55,120 bases of DNA from Choanephora cucurbitarum (lineage: Eukaryota > Mucoromycota > Mucoromycetes > Mucorales > Choanephoraceae), in the NCBI GenBank assembly GCA_025331435.1, contig JAIWNI010000146.1:1-55120 (forward strand), in the 5' to 3' direction. Position 1 is the stretch's first letter; each line of letters begins with the position of its first letter. The position numbers and the translations under genes are program-made. A model generated the notes under the pieces. That model did no database searches, was not told the DNA's origin, and saw only the letters and a program-made list of their open reading frames with translations. This document shows, piece by piece, positions 45,329 to 55,120 of the stretch.

Positions 45329-45909
45329 ATGAAGAACACTTCAACCATACCGAATGAGCTTTATTATCTAGGTAATTTTATTATTTTAAGCGCGTCGTGA
45401 CACTCTTATTGATTCATTTATTTAGACGAAAACTTCTCGGTACGCTCACTTCGCAAGTATCAGCTGAAAGAGATTTTAGCAGCCCATAACATTCCTCATT
45501 TACAAGGCATCACTCGAAACGACCTCATCAACTTGTTCAAGAAACATATTGAGGCTAAACGAGACGAGATTTTAGCAGACTATAACAAACAACACACAGC
45601 TGAACAAACTGAAGAACTCGGTCGTGGCCACAGAGCTGTTCATAAACCAGTTAAATTCGTAAATGAATTAGAGCATTATTACGGACCTCCTAAAAAAGTA
45701 AGTTAACTCTGTTGAGCCCAGAGATGCGTTAAATTGAACATAATTTAAAAGGATAAAGATGGGTTTGCTATTCCTGCAAAACCCAAGCGTGTACGTTTTA
45801 ACCCCGAAGATTCATTCGATGACAGCGAAATCGAACCTTCTCCTCTTCCATTGGATCATACAAAAATCAAAGTAAAGAAAGAAATCACTACTCTCAAAAA
45901 GCCTTCCAT

Positions 45910-45948
<39 letters not shown>

Positions 45949-47578
45949 GAACCAAACGCCGAAGCCATCGAAAAAGGCTGTAAGACATTTTAACCCTGAA
46001 GATTCCTTTGCTTCTTCCGGGGAAGATGACGATGAAGACGAAAATTCTAAAATACATAAAGATGAAGACATGTCATACAGTACCATTGAACATACAGAAG
46101 ATCAAGAAGAAGAGGCAATCGATCAAACCGAACAAGATGATGATGACGAGGATCCAGATTATGATGCAGACGCTGATTATACTGAAGATGAAGATGATGA
46201 CTTGGGTGATGTTGAACGAGAGGAATTGCTCATGTTGTACAAGGATCAGTCTGTTCCCGCAGAATCTCTAATTACATCTGCTTATCCTATCAAGACTCGA
46301 GCCCAACGACTGAATGAAGCCAAGCAGAAGTACGTATTATGGATCAATCGACTAAAACAGATAGGGTTCATTGTCTGTGTGATCTATATGATGGTTGCTC
46401 TATTAGCCTTAAACATTACTGCTAATGCTCGACAAAAGAATGGTTATTGTTCAAATCAAGAAACTATGGTTCACAAAAATGGTAAGTTAAAAAAAAAGGT
46501 GTAAAAGAGAAAGAGAGAGAGGCTAAATGCATGACTTAGTATCTTCTTGGGTATCATTGTTACCATCCCCATGCATACCTTGTCCTGACCATGGTACATG
46601 TGTAGATGGCGAACTACAATGCGATCCTCTTTATGAACGAAAGACGCCATTCTACAATCCCTACAATATTTTCCCAATTGCTGATGACTGTATTCATAAC
46701 TCTGTCTTGGGTCGATATGTTGCTAAAGTGGAACGAAAGATCAAACGTCAACTTGCTATCAAACAAGGAGAAATAGCCTGTGCACACCTATTAGCTCATG
46801 CTGACAGTGCCACATCTACCCCAGTTCCTACAGCGCGTGTGTTGGTAAAGGATCTCTTGACAGATATCAAGACAACTGTTGAGCCTCATCTTCCTGCTGA
46901 CAAAACAGAAGAGATCATGATTATTGCTCTTTCTGCTGTTCTTGAAGATCCTCAAGTTCACTATTGGGAAATGTAAGTTAATTGAGGATCATGTCTGTCA
47001 TTTAACTCATCTGTTCAAAAAAAAAACGATAGTGATGACAAAAAGTATCTTGGTACAGATGTAGTTGAATACTCTACTTTGTGTCAAGTGAAGCGATTGT
47101 ATAAGGGAATTCCTTTCAAGGTGAAAATGTATATAGTGTGTAAGTGGCCTTGCTTTCAGTCAAAACAAACCAAATACTGATAGCTTTCCATAGTGGTTAC
47201 CTCTATTCTGTCAGCCATTTTTGGTGCGTCTAGGGATTACAAAAAGAATCTCAAGTACAAAGAGAAGATCAACCACCTTGTTAAATCAACTTTGAATCAA
47301 CTCAAAGATCAGGTAAAAAAGCAAAGAAGAGCTAGTAACATTCACGGTGTTTAACTCTTTTTATTTAGCACGAAAAGCATACACAAGATCCAATCCTTCA
47401 TCCTTCACCTACCTTACCTGTTTCTCAACTTAGAATGGCTATTGTTGATGTGAACAACAAAAAGACAATTGAGGACTGGCACCGAGTTGTTGAGAAAATC
47501 GAATCGAATCCACATGTACGCAAAAGCTTTAAAGAAGTCAGAGGAGACCCAGTGGAACATTGGGAACTCATTGTCTGA
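45329..47578 (+). CDS. HeH/LEM-like and MSC inner nuclear membrane protein (Src1/Heh type), frame broken once
   Basis: Seven exons: 45329-45371, 45426-45697, 45753-46481, 46540-46972, 47033-47139, 47194-47312 and 47369-47578. The N-terminus MKNTSTIPNELYYLDENF followed by VRSLRKYQLKEILAAHNI is a HeH helix-extension-helix. A long acidic region with a 13-Thr run follows. The first membrane segment is IGFIVCVIYMMVALLALNI. The MSC (Man1-Src1 C-terminal) lumenal domain has CIPCPDHGTCVDGELQCDP. The second membrane segment is MYIVLVTSILSAIFGA, then a winged-helix-like tail. Such proteins tether chromatin and support nuclear-pore quality control at the inner nuclear membrane. The summed exons (1913 nt) are not a multiple of three: one base seems missing at about 45779-45782, where FAIPA and KPKRVRFNPEDSF lie in different frames. 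Sequencing error or real mutation are both possible. Confidence 0.85.
45911..45949. repeat. (ACT)n microsatellite coding for poly-Thr
   Basis: Twelve ACT repeats followed by ACG within exon 3 of the HeH/MSC gene, encoding 13 threonines in the disordered nucleoplasmic linker. Likely length-polymorphic. Confidence 0.95.
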
Positions 47579-47865
47579 ATATATCGAATACTTACTCATT
47601 TAGTTACACTAATAAACTCGTCTGATTTTACCAAAAAAAAACCCCCCCAATTCGCATGAGCTTCCAACTATCAGTCTCGAAAGTTGATTACTCTAACTAA
47701 ATTGCATAAATAACTTTGGCAGTGGCTTTGTAAGAAATTTAAAACTCCAAACTATTCACACTCTCGTGGCTTAGTGGCGCCAGATTTTTTTTATACACTA
47801 AATTTCCTGCTAGAATACGTATTTTTCTTTTTTTTTGTATTATTTAGACAAAACCATCAATAAAA
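47579..47865. promoter_or_regulatory. eIF5B upstream region
   Basis: 287 bp between the HeH stop and the eIF5B ATG. It contains A and C runs at about 47632-47648 and a T-rich stretch just before the start, typical of highly expressed genes in these fungi. Position and composition are the only evidence. Confidence 0.35.
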
Positions 47866-50800
47866 ATGGGTAAAAAGAAGGGAGGAAAGAGAAAGGACGA
47901 TTACTGGTAAAGAAAAAAACAAAAGCATTGCCTCTTTAGGATAGAACAACACTCGCTAACACCTTTTATTAATAGGGATGAAGCCTTCGAAGAAGATGCT
48001 GTTACAACTGGTGCCGCAGCTCCTCAAGAAACTGAAGAAGAATTCGCTCAAAGAGCTTCTGCTTTCAACGCCCTTGCTGATGCCGATGGTGATGAGGATG
48101 ATGGGTAAATATCACTCCTTAAAATTTATACATGTACTTATATTTTCTATAAAAAAAGTTTGATGGCCATGGTCAACAAAGCTGCTAAAAATAAGGTCAA
48201 GAAGGGAAAGAAGGGAAAGAAGCAACAAGTAGAAGAAGAGGAAGAGGAAGAGGAAAAAGCACCAACGCCTGCACCTTCTTCTCAACAAGACGAAGAAGTA
48301 GAGGATGAGTATGATTGGGCCAACGACAACAAGAAGGACAAGAAGAAAAAGGGTGGAAAAGCACAACCTGTTGCTGATGATGCAGCCGATACTGCCGAAG
48401 GTGGTGATGGCGAAGTTCGTATTTTGTCCAAGAAAGAAAAAGAAAAGCTCAAGAAGGAAAAGCTCAAAGAAGCTAAGCGCTTGGCTGCTCTCGAGAAAAA
48501 GAAGCAACAAGAGGCCGAAGAAGCTGAATTGGACAAAATTCTCGGTTTGGAAGATAAAAAGGAAAATGCTGCTGGTGATGAAGAGGATGAAGCACCTCAA
48601 AAGTCCAAGAAGCAATTGCTCAGAGAAAAGAAAGCCAAGAAGCAAGCTGCTAAGGAAGTCGAAGCTCCTCCTGCTGTTGAAGAACCTGCCCCTGTTCCTG
48701 TTGCTGCACCTAAAGGCAAGAAGGGCAAAGGTGGTAATGTAGCTGCTTTAAGAGTAAGTTGTTTGATTGAGTCAATTGATTCCTGTCTTACTAAATAGGA
48801 CGGTTTTATTTTCTAGAAAATGGTCGAAGCTCAACGTGCTGCTGAAGAAGCTGAACGCAAGCGTATCGAAGAAGAGCGCAAGAAGGCTGAAGAAGAAGAA
48901 AGAAGATTGGCTGAGGAAGAAGCTCAAAAGGAAGCCGCTCGTGCAGCTAAGAAGGAAAAAGAGAGAGTAAGTAGAGCAGATTGAATGAGATGGCTGATTA
49001 AAATGATACTGATTTCTTTTATAATAACAATAGCTCAAGAAGGAACAACTTCGTAAGGAAGGCAAGTTGCTTACAAAAGCTCAAAAAGAAGCTAAGCGTC
49101 AAGCTGAATTGCGTCATCAACAATTACTTGCTTCTGGTCACGTTCGTATCCAAGCTTTCGAAGATAACGATGCTAAGCCTAAGAAGGTTGTCTACACTAA
49201 CAAAAAGAAAAAGAAGGGTCCTACTAAGGAAGAGCAAGAAAAGATGAAGGAAGAAGCCGAGAAGAAGCGCTTGGAAGAAGAAAAGAAGCGCAAAGAAGAG
49301 GAAGCAAAGGCTGCTCAAGAAGAATGTAAGGAATTTAGTAAACGTCGTCCGAGTTGCCTGTATTAATCTTTTTGATTTAACCAGCTGAAGAAGATGATTG
49401 GGAAAAGGCAGTTGAAAGCGAAAAGGAAGAAGAAAAGCCCAAACAAGATGAAGATGATCTTGCCAGTGATTGGGATGCCTCAAGTGCCGACGAACAAGAA
49501 GAAAAGCCTGCTGCTAAGGCTCCTGCCGCTCCTGCTAAGAAGGCCGAACCTGCTGCTAAGGCTCCCGCCAAGAAGGAAGAGTCCGAAGACGAAGAGTCTG
49601 AAGACGATGACGATGACGATGATTCTGAAGATGACTCAGATGACGATAGCTCAGACTACGACTCTGACGATTCTGAAGAAGAGCTCACTGCTACTCAAAA
49701 GCTTGCTTTGAAGAAGAAAGAAGAAGCTGCTGCTCGTAGAGAACAACGTCAGAAAGATGCTCTTGCTGCCCGTTCCAAGGATGATTTGCGTTCCCCTATC
49801 TGTTGTATTTTGGGTCACGTCGATACTGGTAAAACCAAGTTGTTGGATAAGATTCGTCAAACCAACGTTCAGGAAGGTGAAGCTGGTGGTATTACACAAC
49901 AAATTGGTGCTACTTTCTTCCCTGCTGAAGCCATTGAGAAGAAGACTGCTGTCCTCGGTGATGCTCGTGTCGATAAGTTGAAGGTACCTGGTATCTTGGT
50001 CATCGATACACCTGGTCACGAATCTTTCACCAACTTGAGAAGTAGAGGTAGTTCCCTGTGTAATATTGCTATTCTAGTAGTCGATATCATGCACGGTCTC
50101 GAACAGCAAACCCTTGAATCTATCCGTCTCTTGCGTGATCGTAAGACTCCTTTCATTGTCGCCCTTAACAAGATCGATCGTCTCTTCCAATGGGAAGCTA
50201 CTCCCAACAATTCTTTCTTGGACTCTCTCTCCAAGCAAAAGCCCTCTGTCAAGCAAGAATTTGAGAAGCGTGTGTCCGACACACTTCTTGCCTTTGCCGA
50301 ACAAGGTTTGAACGCTCAATTGTATTACAAGAACAAGAACTTTAGTAAATATGTATCTTTGGTTCCTACTTCTGCTCACACTGGTGAAGGTATCCCCGAT
50401 ATGCTCAATTTGTTGATCAGCTTGACTCAATCCAGAATGAGTGAAAAATTGATGTACATCAGTGAACTCGAATGTACCGTTCTCGAAGTTAAGGTCATTG
50501 AAGGTTTGGGTACCACAATTGATGTCGTTCTTGTCAACGGTTGGTTACATGAAGGTGATCGTATTGTTGTCTGTGGTCTAAACGGTCCTATTGTGACGCA
50601 AGTCAGAGCTCTTTTGACTCCTCAACCTATGCGTGAATTGCGTATTAAGTCTCAATACATCCATCACAAGTCAGTCAAGGCTGCTTTAGGTATCAAGATT
50701 GCTGCTCCTGATCTTGAAAAGGCCATTGCAGGTTCTCGACTTTTGGTAGTCGGTCCTGATGATGACGAAGATGACTTGAGAGAAGAAGTCATGTCTGATT

Positions 50801-51594
50801 TGACTAACTTGATGTCTTCTATTGATCGTACTGGCCATGGTGTTTGGGTTCAAGCTTCTACCTTGGGTGCTCTTGAAGCTCTTTTGGAATTCTTGAGAAC
50901 CAGTAAGATTCCTGTCTCTGGTATTAACATTGGTCCTGTACACAAGAAGGATGTAGTGAAGGCTAGTGTGATGTTAGACAAGGCTCGTGAATTTGCTGTC
51001 ATGCTTTGTTTTGATGTCAAGCTTGATAAGGAAGCTGAAGAACTTGCTGAAGAATTAGGCATGAAGATCTTTACTGCCGATATCATCTATCACTTGTTTG
51101 ATCGATTCCAAGAATACCATGCTGCCATCACTGAACAGAAGCGTAAGGATCAAGCCTCTGCTGTTGTCTTCCCATGTGTCCTTAAGATGATTCCACGTGC
51201 TATTTTCAACAAGAAGGACCCTATTATCATTGGTGTTGATGTTATTGAAGGTACTCTTCGTCTTGGCACACCTCTTTGTGTTGTTAAGACTAATCCTGAA
51301 ACACAACTTCGCGAAGTGGTTACATTGGGTAAGGTTACTTCCATCGAACAAAACCATAAGACTGTTGAGGCTGTTAAGAAAGGTGGTGCTGGTGCTGGTG
51401 TGGCTATCAAGATTGAATGTGCTAGTTATGAGACTCCTAAGACCTATGGTCGTCATTTTGAAGAAACTGATGAGCTTTATGCTCGTGTCACTCGTGCCTC
51501 CATTGATATTTTGAAGGAATCTTTCCGTAATGATCTTTCCAAAGAAGAATGGGGTCTTGTTGTCAAGCTCAAGAAGGTTTTGGGTGTTGAATAA
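47866..51594 (+). CDS. FUN12: Translation initiation factor eIF5B (IF2-like GTPase)
   Basis: Six exons: 47866-47906, 47976-48104, 48159-48753, 48817-48966, 49034-49325 and 49385-51594. They give 1138 residues. The N-terminal half (to about 610) is a long Lys/Glu-rich, low-complexity extension as in other eIF5Bs. The GTPase core follows: G1 [12 protein letters not shown], switch I around [13 protein letters not shown]3 DTPGHESF and G4 NKIDR. Then come domain II ([18 protein letters not shown]), domain III ([32 protein letters not shown]) and domain IV ([21 protein letters not shown]). It promotes 60S joining with eIF1A. All five introns lie in the N-terminal extension, and the GTPase is in one exon. 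An AATAAA-like signal (about 51654) lies 60 bp after the stop. Confidence 0.97.
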
Positions 51595-51866
51595 ACAAAA
51601 ATACTATTTTTTCTATTCTATATCAATTGAAATTTACTAGAGAGAGAATATACAATAAAATTAAATGATTTGTAAATATAAGCAAATTATGATTGTCTTA
51701 TTTGAAGTCTGTCAATCAAATGATGTGTGAATGGGCATATGAATTTACATGGCACCATAGTCAATGATTGTTTTATAATGAAAAGAAAGTACAGACAAGA
51801 AGGCCATACAGTAGTCGCTCGATTTAAGAGTATGCTCAATATAAGAGTGTATTTCTCAAGAATATA
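51595..51866. other. eIF5B 3' flank
   Basis: 3' UTR and flank. A CAGTAGTCGCTCGATTTAAG stretch at about 51805-51825 resembles a pogo/mariner terminal repeat and may be the remnant end of another element beside the one at 51867. Confidence 0.4.
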
Positions 51867-52102
51867 CAGTCAACCAAAGAAAGTTTTGTGTGATTTCAAA
51901 TCTCGAAATATTTTTGATGAAGGTTCATCCTTTAAACATTGCTATACAAACTCTTTTTATTTCTAACAAACAACAATAAAAAGAACGATTAAAATGTCTC
52001 GCTTAACTCCTGAAACAAGAAGTAAGATTGTTAACATAGTTATGATCGTTGAGAAGACCATGTCCAAATTTGAAATCACACAAAACTTTCTTTGGTTGAC
52101 TG
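51867..52102. mobile_element. Tc1/mariner internal-deletion derivative, 236 bp
   Basis: Perfect 35-bp inverted repeats begin CAGTCAACCAAAGAAAGTTT at both ends. TA dinucleotides flank both sides (51865-51866, 52103-52104). Between them, an ATG at 51994 opens a frame reading MSRLTPETRSKIVNIVMIVE, which strongly resembles the N-terminal helix-turn-helix start of Tc1-type transposases (LTPETRxKIV). It then runs straight into the right terminal repeat. So this is an autonomous element that lost nearly all of its transposase but kept both ends and the start codon, the classic origin of a MITE. Confidence 0.92.
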
Positions 52103-52122
52103 TACATGTTGTCGATAGCTAA
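51994..52122 (+). pseudogene. Truncated Tc1-like transposase start
   Basis: About 25 codons of the transposase N-terminus survive, then the frame reads through the right inverted repeat into flanking DNA before stopping. No catalytic DDE region remains. It might give a short DNA-binding peptide, but nothing shows that it is expressed. Confidence 0.75.
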
Positions 52123-53873
52123 ACCAGTTTTAAAAAGTAGCTAAAAAATATTGCTTAAATAATCCTGTGGACAAAGTTCTATTAACCTTTTCTCTAAATT
52201 GCTAGAAACTTTATCAAAATAAAGATTGGCTGTAGGTCAAGGTTTATCTTTCGGCAGCCTCAAATTCAACACTTACCCACTTATCAGCCTTTCAATTTTG
52301 GAATTAAGTGATCAAAGTTTGCTATCTTCACACTCTGCTCCGGAAGACATAAATTTTTATGGAAGTTGTGATTTGCAAAATTAGTTCTTGTTTCAATACT
52401 TACTCTGTCTATTTCTAGCCAAATGCTATGAAATCTCATTTTTCCTAAGAAAGAGAAAACAAAATAAACTACTCGCTAGGATTGTATGTAAAAAAAAAAA
52501 AGAATTTTGCCGACCTTATCAGTATCCAATGGTCCAGAGATAATTATTTTGATGTACTCGAGCTGTTAATACTGAGGATAGAGGTTGTACTCTTCCAGAC
52601 AAGTTCTCTTTCTTTTCTTTTTGCTTTTTTTGTGGTGCATTGTTTAACTTTCTATGTTTGTGAAAAATATAAAGAAAGAAAGAGAAGATGAGTAAAAGGC
52701 GATGATAATGATGCTAAAAATTACCCATTCATTCTATCCTTATATTCTTGATGACACTTGCTTTCGACATATTGCGGATACTATCTTTAGAGTGCCACGT
52801 TGCAAAAGTCTACAGCAAAAAGATTATTCTAGAAATAGCGAGATAAAGCAGGAGAAGAAAAAATAAAAGAAAAATGTAAATGAGAAATAAAAAAAAGAAG
52901 GCGCCGGCAAATGTTGACTATTTCGATGTCAAGAGAAACAATCGAGAAAACAACCGACCTAGTTAACAAGTAAGAGATCAAAGGTGTATCAAGAATCTCT
53001 ATCGAAATAGTTGAATGAAAGCCATGACAGCTGGCTATTGACGGAACATGACTTCAGTGAAGCATAGCTGAGAGGGGTTTGTGTTTCTGCCTGATCTTGT
53101 AGAGGGGTGGGACCAGAGGCATAAGTGCCGCAAGATAACGAGTCGAAGAATGAGTAACGTAAGGTTTGGCTTTTGTTCTCTTATATTAATACCAACTCGA
53201 TTGAAATATCCTTATTGTTGTTAGCATTTAGAAGACGAAAAAAGAAGAAAAGAAAGACAATATTTCAATGTTGTGCTATGATAATCGTACGTTCTTGTCT
53301 AACTCTTTCTTTCACAGCACAAAGACTGAGGCTCCTCTTGGGTTATTAGGTGAAAATATCACCTGAAACAAGATAAAGACAAAAAAGTGTTGACAGAAAA
53401 ATTGGGGGTTTTCATGCTTTTCTCACATTGTTTGTTTCTCGATGATGCCAGATTATAAGTTTGCTTATCTTGCTGATTGAGTGCTATAATGTACCAAGCC
53501 CCATCAGGACAATAGAGCCTGCTCTGGCAGCTTGCTCTGCTTACAGTATTTTATAAACAATTTGAAAACGAGTTGGTAAGGACAATGTGACACTTCATCT
53601 AAAGTTTTTAGATCTATGGTCTACCAGCAGAGATAAAAGACGGCTATGCCTTTTGACAATCACGCAACTTGTTTCTTTATGTCAGATGATTCCAAATAGA
53701 TAATTCTATCAATGCTTTTTACAGTTTCGTTTTGAATAAGCAGGATTAACAGTCTACCGATCTCTATACTTACACAGAGCATTGAAAAAAAAACTGTCTT
53801 ATAAAAATTAGCGGCAGACATGTATCAATATAGTCACAATTTGAACATGATAAACAGATTACAAACAGTGAGG
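52123..53873. other. Long intergenic region, nothing recognised
   Basis: About 1.75 kb of AT-rich DNA with A- and T-runs. Short frames (e.g. 52482-52691) have low-complexity composition and no motif. No RNA gene, repeat or transposon end was identified. Confidence 0.5.
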
Positions 53874-53963
53874 TTATATACCACGACCCTAAATCCTTAT
53901 ATACCACGACGCACCCGATCCATACCTGAGTTTCAATATATTATATACCACGACTCTAAATCC
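53874..53963. repeat. Three copies of a 23-bp TTATATACCACGA repeat
   Basis: TTATATACCACGAC starts at 53874, 53897 and 53941. The first and third copies continue with a near-identical C(C/T)CTAAATCC, while the second diverges after ACGACG. They lie 270-360 bp upstream of the gene that starts at 54236. Confidence 0.85.
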
Positions 53964-53975
53964 TGTTGAGATATG

Positions 53976-54064
53976 GCCGTACGCTTGTAGGTGGGGGTAT
54001 CTCGTCCAATCAGATTTCGGGCCGTACGCTTGTAGGTGGGGGTATCTCGTCCAATCAGATTTCG
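53976..54064. repeat. Two tandem copies of a 45-bp CCAAT-containing unit
   Basis: Units at 53976-54020 and 54021-54064 are identical apart from the final base. Each starts GCCGTACGCTTGTAGG and contains CTCGTCCAATCAG, so each has a consensus CCAAT box. The reverse strand is open across both copies (RNLIGRDTPTYKRTA twice), but that looks incidental. Confidence 0.9.
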
Positions 54065-54151
54065 ATATAAAAGTTTAAGGGAGTTTAAATAGTGTAAGGG
54101 TGTTTTAAAAAAATAGGGCAGAACTATTGGCCTTTTATCTAATAAGCCAAT
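54006..54151. promoter_or_regulatory. Cluster of CCAAT boxes
   Basis: CCAATCAG at 54006 and 54051 and CCAATGAG at 54147, with a reversed ATTGG at 54126, lie 85-230 bp before the ATG at 54236. CCAAT boxes are bound by the NF-Y/HAP complex in fungi. The tandem duplication has doubled the site. Function is inferred. Confidence 0.55.
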
Positions 54152-54235
54152 GAGAATACAGGAAAAGTGTAAGGGAGTTCCAAAACTCAAAGTAGTTTCC
54201 CCTGATAGATCTTGCTTCATTCTTTAAGTTAACTA

Positions 54236-55111
54236 ATGAAAAAGTCTAAAAACTCTAATCAAGTAGTAGCTCAGGAAGGTTCAACAGCAAAGCGTGGTCG
54301 CCCATTTGGCACTACAAAGGCAACGCTTGTTAAAAGTCATAGTTCAAACCAATCGAGAATGACCTCTTTCTTGTCTAACCAAGACAATGCGATGATCTCA
54401 AACCAAAATGTTAAGGATCTCGTTCCAACTAACTCTTCTTATGACTCTTTTGTTATCACTGGTAATTCTGCTGATATAAACGTAAGAAATCTATGCTTTG
54501 CTTATACTGCATATGTAAGAAAAGAACTAACATATTCATAAGAAGGCTACACAGTCAGTCTCTCAATGTAGCGAGGTGGAGTGCAGCCTTGAAGGAGTAG
54601 TTTCTAATCTGGAAGTCCAAAATTCGAACAGTATAGTTGACGACTGTATCACAAATGAACCTGCCGAGGAGGAGCAAAGCTCGAGAACGTCTGAAGGCAG
54701 AGTTATTGACGACTTTGAAGAGGAATTGTTGGACGATCTTGACGAAGAAATAATACAACAGATGGATAGAGAAGCCGGCCTAGTGGAAGAAAGTAGCGCT
54801 GTTGACAGATACCTTAAAACCATTCAAGATAGAATTAAGGAGGACAACAAGAAAGATTCGTCCCGATCTCCAAGGCCTCCAAAGGAGTATAGAAATGGTA
54901 CTTTTTGGGTGCATAGAAAAGACCAAGCTTTTGCTTTAAGAGATCAGTTGGAATTAAACCCTGAAATACTGTATCAGCCACGGGTTTTTCTATGGTTTCC
55001 TCACCATCTAGTATCTGATCTCAAATGCCCCAAATGTACCATCCTAACCACTTTCTTTGTCAAGGAGTGGAATACGCATCCGAGAGCAAGAAGAATTACT
55101 GACATAGATGA
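54236..55111 (+). CDS. AT-hook protein of unknown family, 5' part only
   Basis: Exon 1 is 54236-54481. A 61-nt intron follows, then exon 2 from 54543 to 55111, where a GTAAGTATG donor begins (the apparent TAA stop is part of this donor), so the gene continues beyond the window. The N-terminus has KRGRPFGTTK, an AT-hook-like minor-groove binding motif. A long acidic region follows (DDFEEELLDDLDEEIIQQM). Then comes YQPRVFLWFPHHLVSDLKCP with a CPKC and EWNTHPRARRITDID. That last segment resembles the zinc-containing DUF6729-type region often found at the front of large transposase-like fungal genes, but this is from memory. The partner exons are outside the window, so function is open. Confidence 0.6.
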
Positions 55112-55120
55112 GTAAGTATG

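Noticed and set aside
48112..49483. Phe/Leu-rich minus-strand frames opposite eIF5B
   Set aside because: Complement of the Lys/Glu-rich coding repeats. The eIF5B reading is certain.
53933..54220. 95-codon minus-strand frame over the 45-bp repeats
   Set aside because: The open frame is a by-product of a repeat length divisible by three. No other coding evidence.
55112..55115. TAA at the right edge as the true end of the AT-hook gene
   Set aside because: It is embedded in a strong splice donor (GAGTAAGTATG), and the reading frame context is mid-domain.
1..55120. CRISPR arrays, tRNA or rRNA genes
   Set aside because: No regularly spaced short repeats with unique spacers (and the genome is eukaryotic). 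No convincing tRNA B-box with matching arms was found by eye; a tRNAscan run would be decisive.

Overview
The window looks like nuclear DNA of an early-diverging filamentous fungus, most probably Mucoromycota (Mucorales-like). The evidence is AT-rich sequence, compact genes, many 47-69 nt introns with GTAAGT-type donors and CTAAC-like branch points, conserved fungal housekeeping proteins, and a mixed transposon load (L1-type LINE, DIRS, PIF/Harbinger, Helitron, Tc1/pogo-like elements). The species cannot be named from sequence alone. || Layout. 0-9 kb is accessory: a 129-bp inverted-repeat element, a six-exon gene with a PD-(D/E)XK-like C-terminus, an 82-bp direct repeat, a decayed Helitron (Rep plus Pif1-type helicase), and three tandem copies of a 231-bp structured repeat. 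9.3-25.4 kb is a conserved gene block: BRX1 (-), a zinc-ribbon/double HMG-box protein (-), a membrane kelch protein (+), CAND1 (+), a class I histone deacetylase (+) and a cyclin (-). 25.8-36.0 kb is a transposon island: an apparently intact 5.3-kb LINE with a 14-bp target-site duplication, a broken PIF/Harbinger transposase, a TA-flanked inverted-repeat element and a broken DIRS-like tyrosine-recombinase retrotransposon. 36.3-51.6 kb is a second conserved block: Rtg2-type Ppx/GppA protein (+), DDHD phospholipase (-), kelch/coiled-coil protein (+), HeH/MSC inner-nuclear-membrane protein (+, with an apparent 1-nt frameshift) and eIF5B (+). 51.9-55.1 kb holds a Tc1/mariner deletion derivative, two short tandem-repeat arrays and the 5' part of an unrecognised AT-hook gene that runs off the window. 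|| How the genes fit together. The conserved genes serve separate core processes: ribosome assembly (BRX1), translation (eIF5B), chromatin and nuclear envelope (HDAC, HeH/MSC), cullin-RING ligase exchange (CAND1), polarity (kelch/coiled coil), lipid metabolism (DDHD) and retrograde or polyphosphate signalling (Rtg2-like). I see no operon-like logic. Splice models were built by hand. The summed exon lengths of BRX1, HMG, membrane kelch, CAND1, HDAC, cyclin, Rtg2, DDHD, kelch/coiled-coil and eIF5B are all multiples of three with open frames, which supports them. The HeH/MSC gene is the exception.
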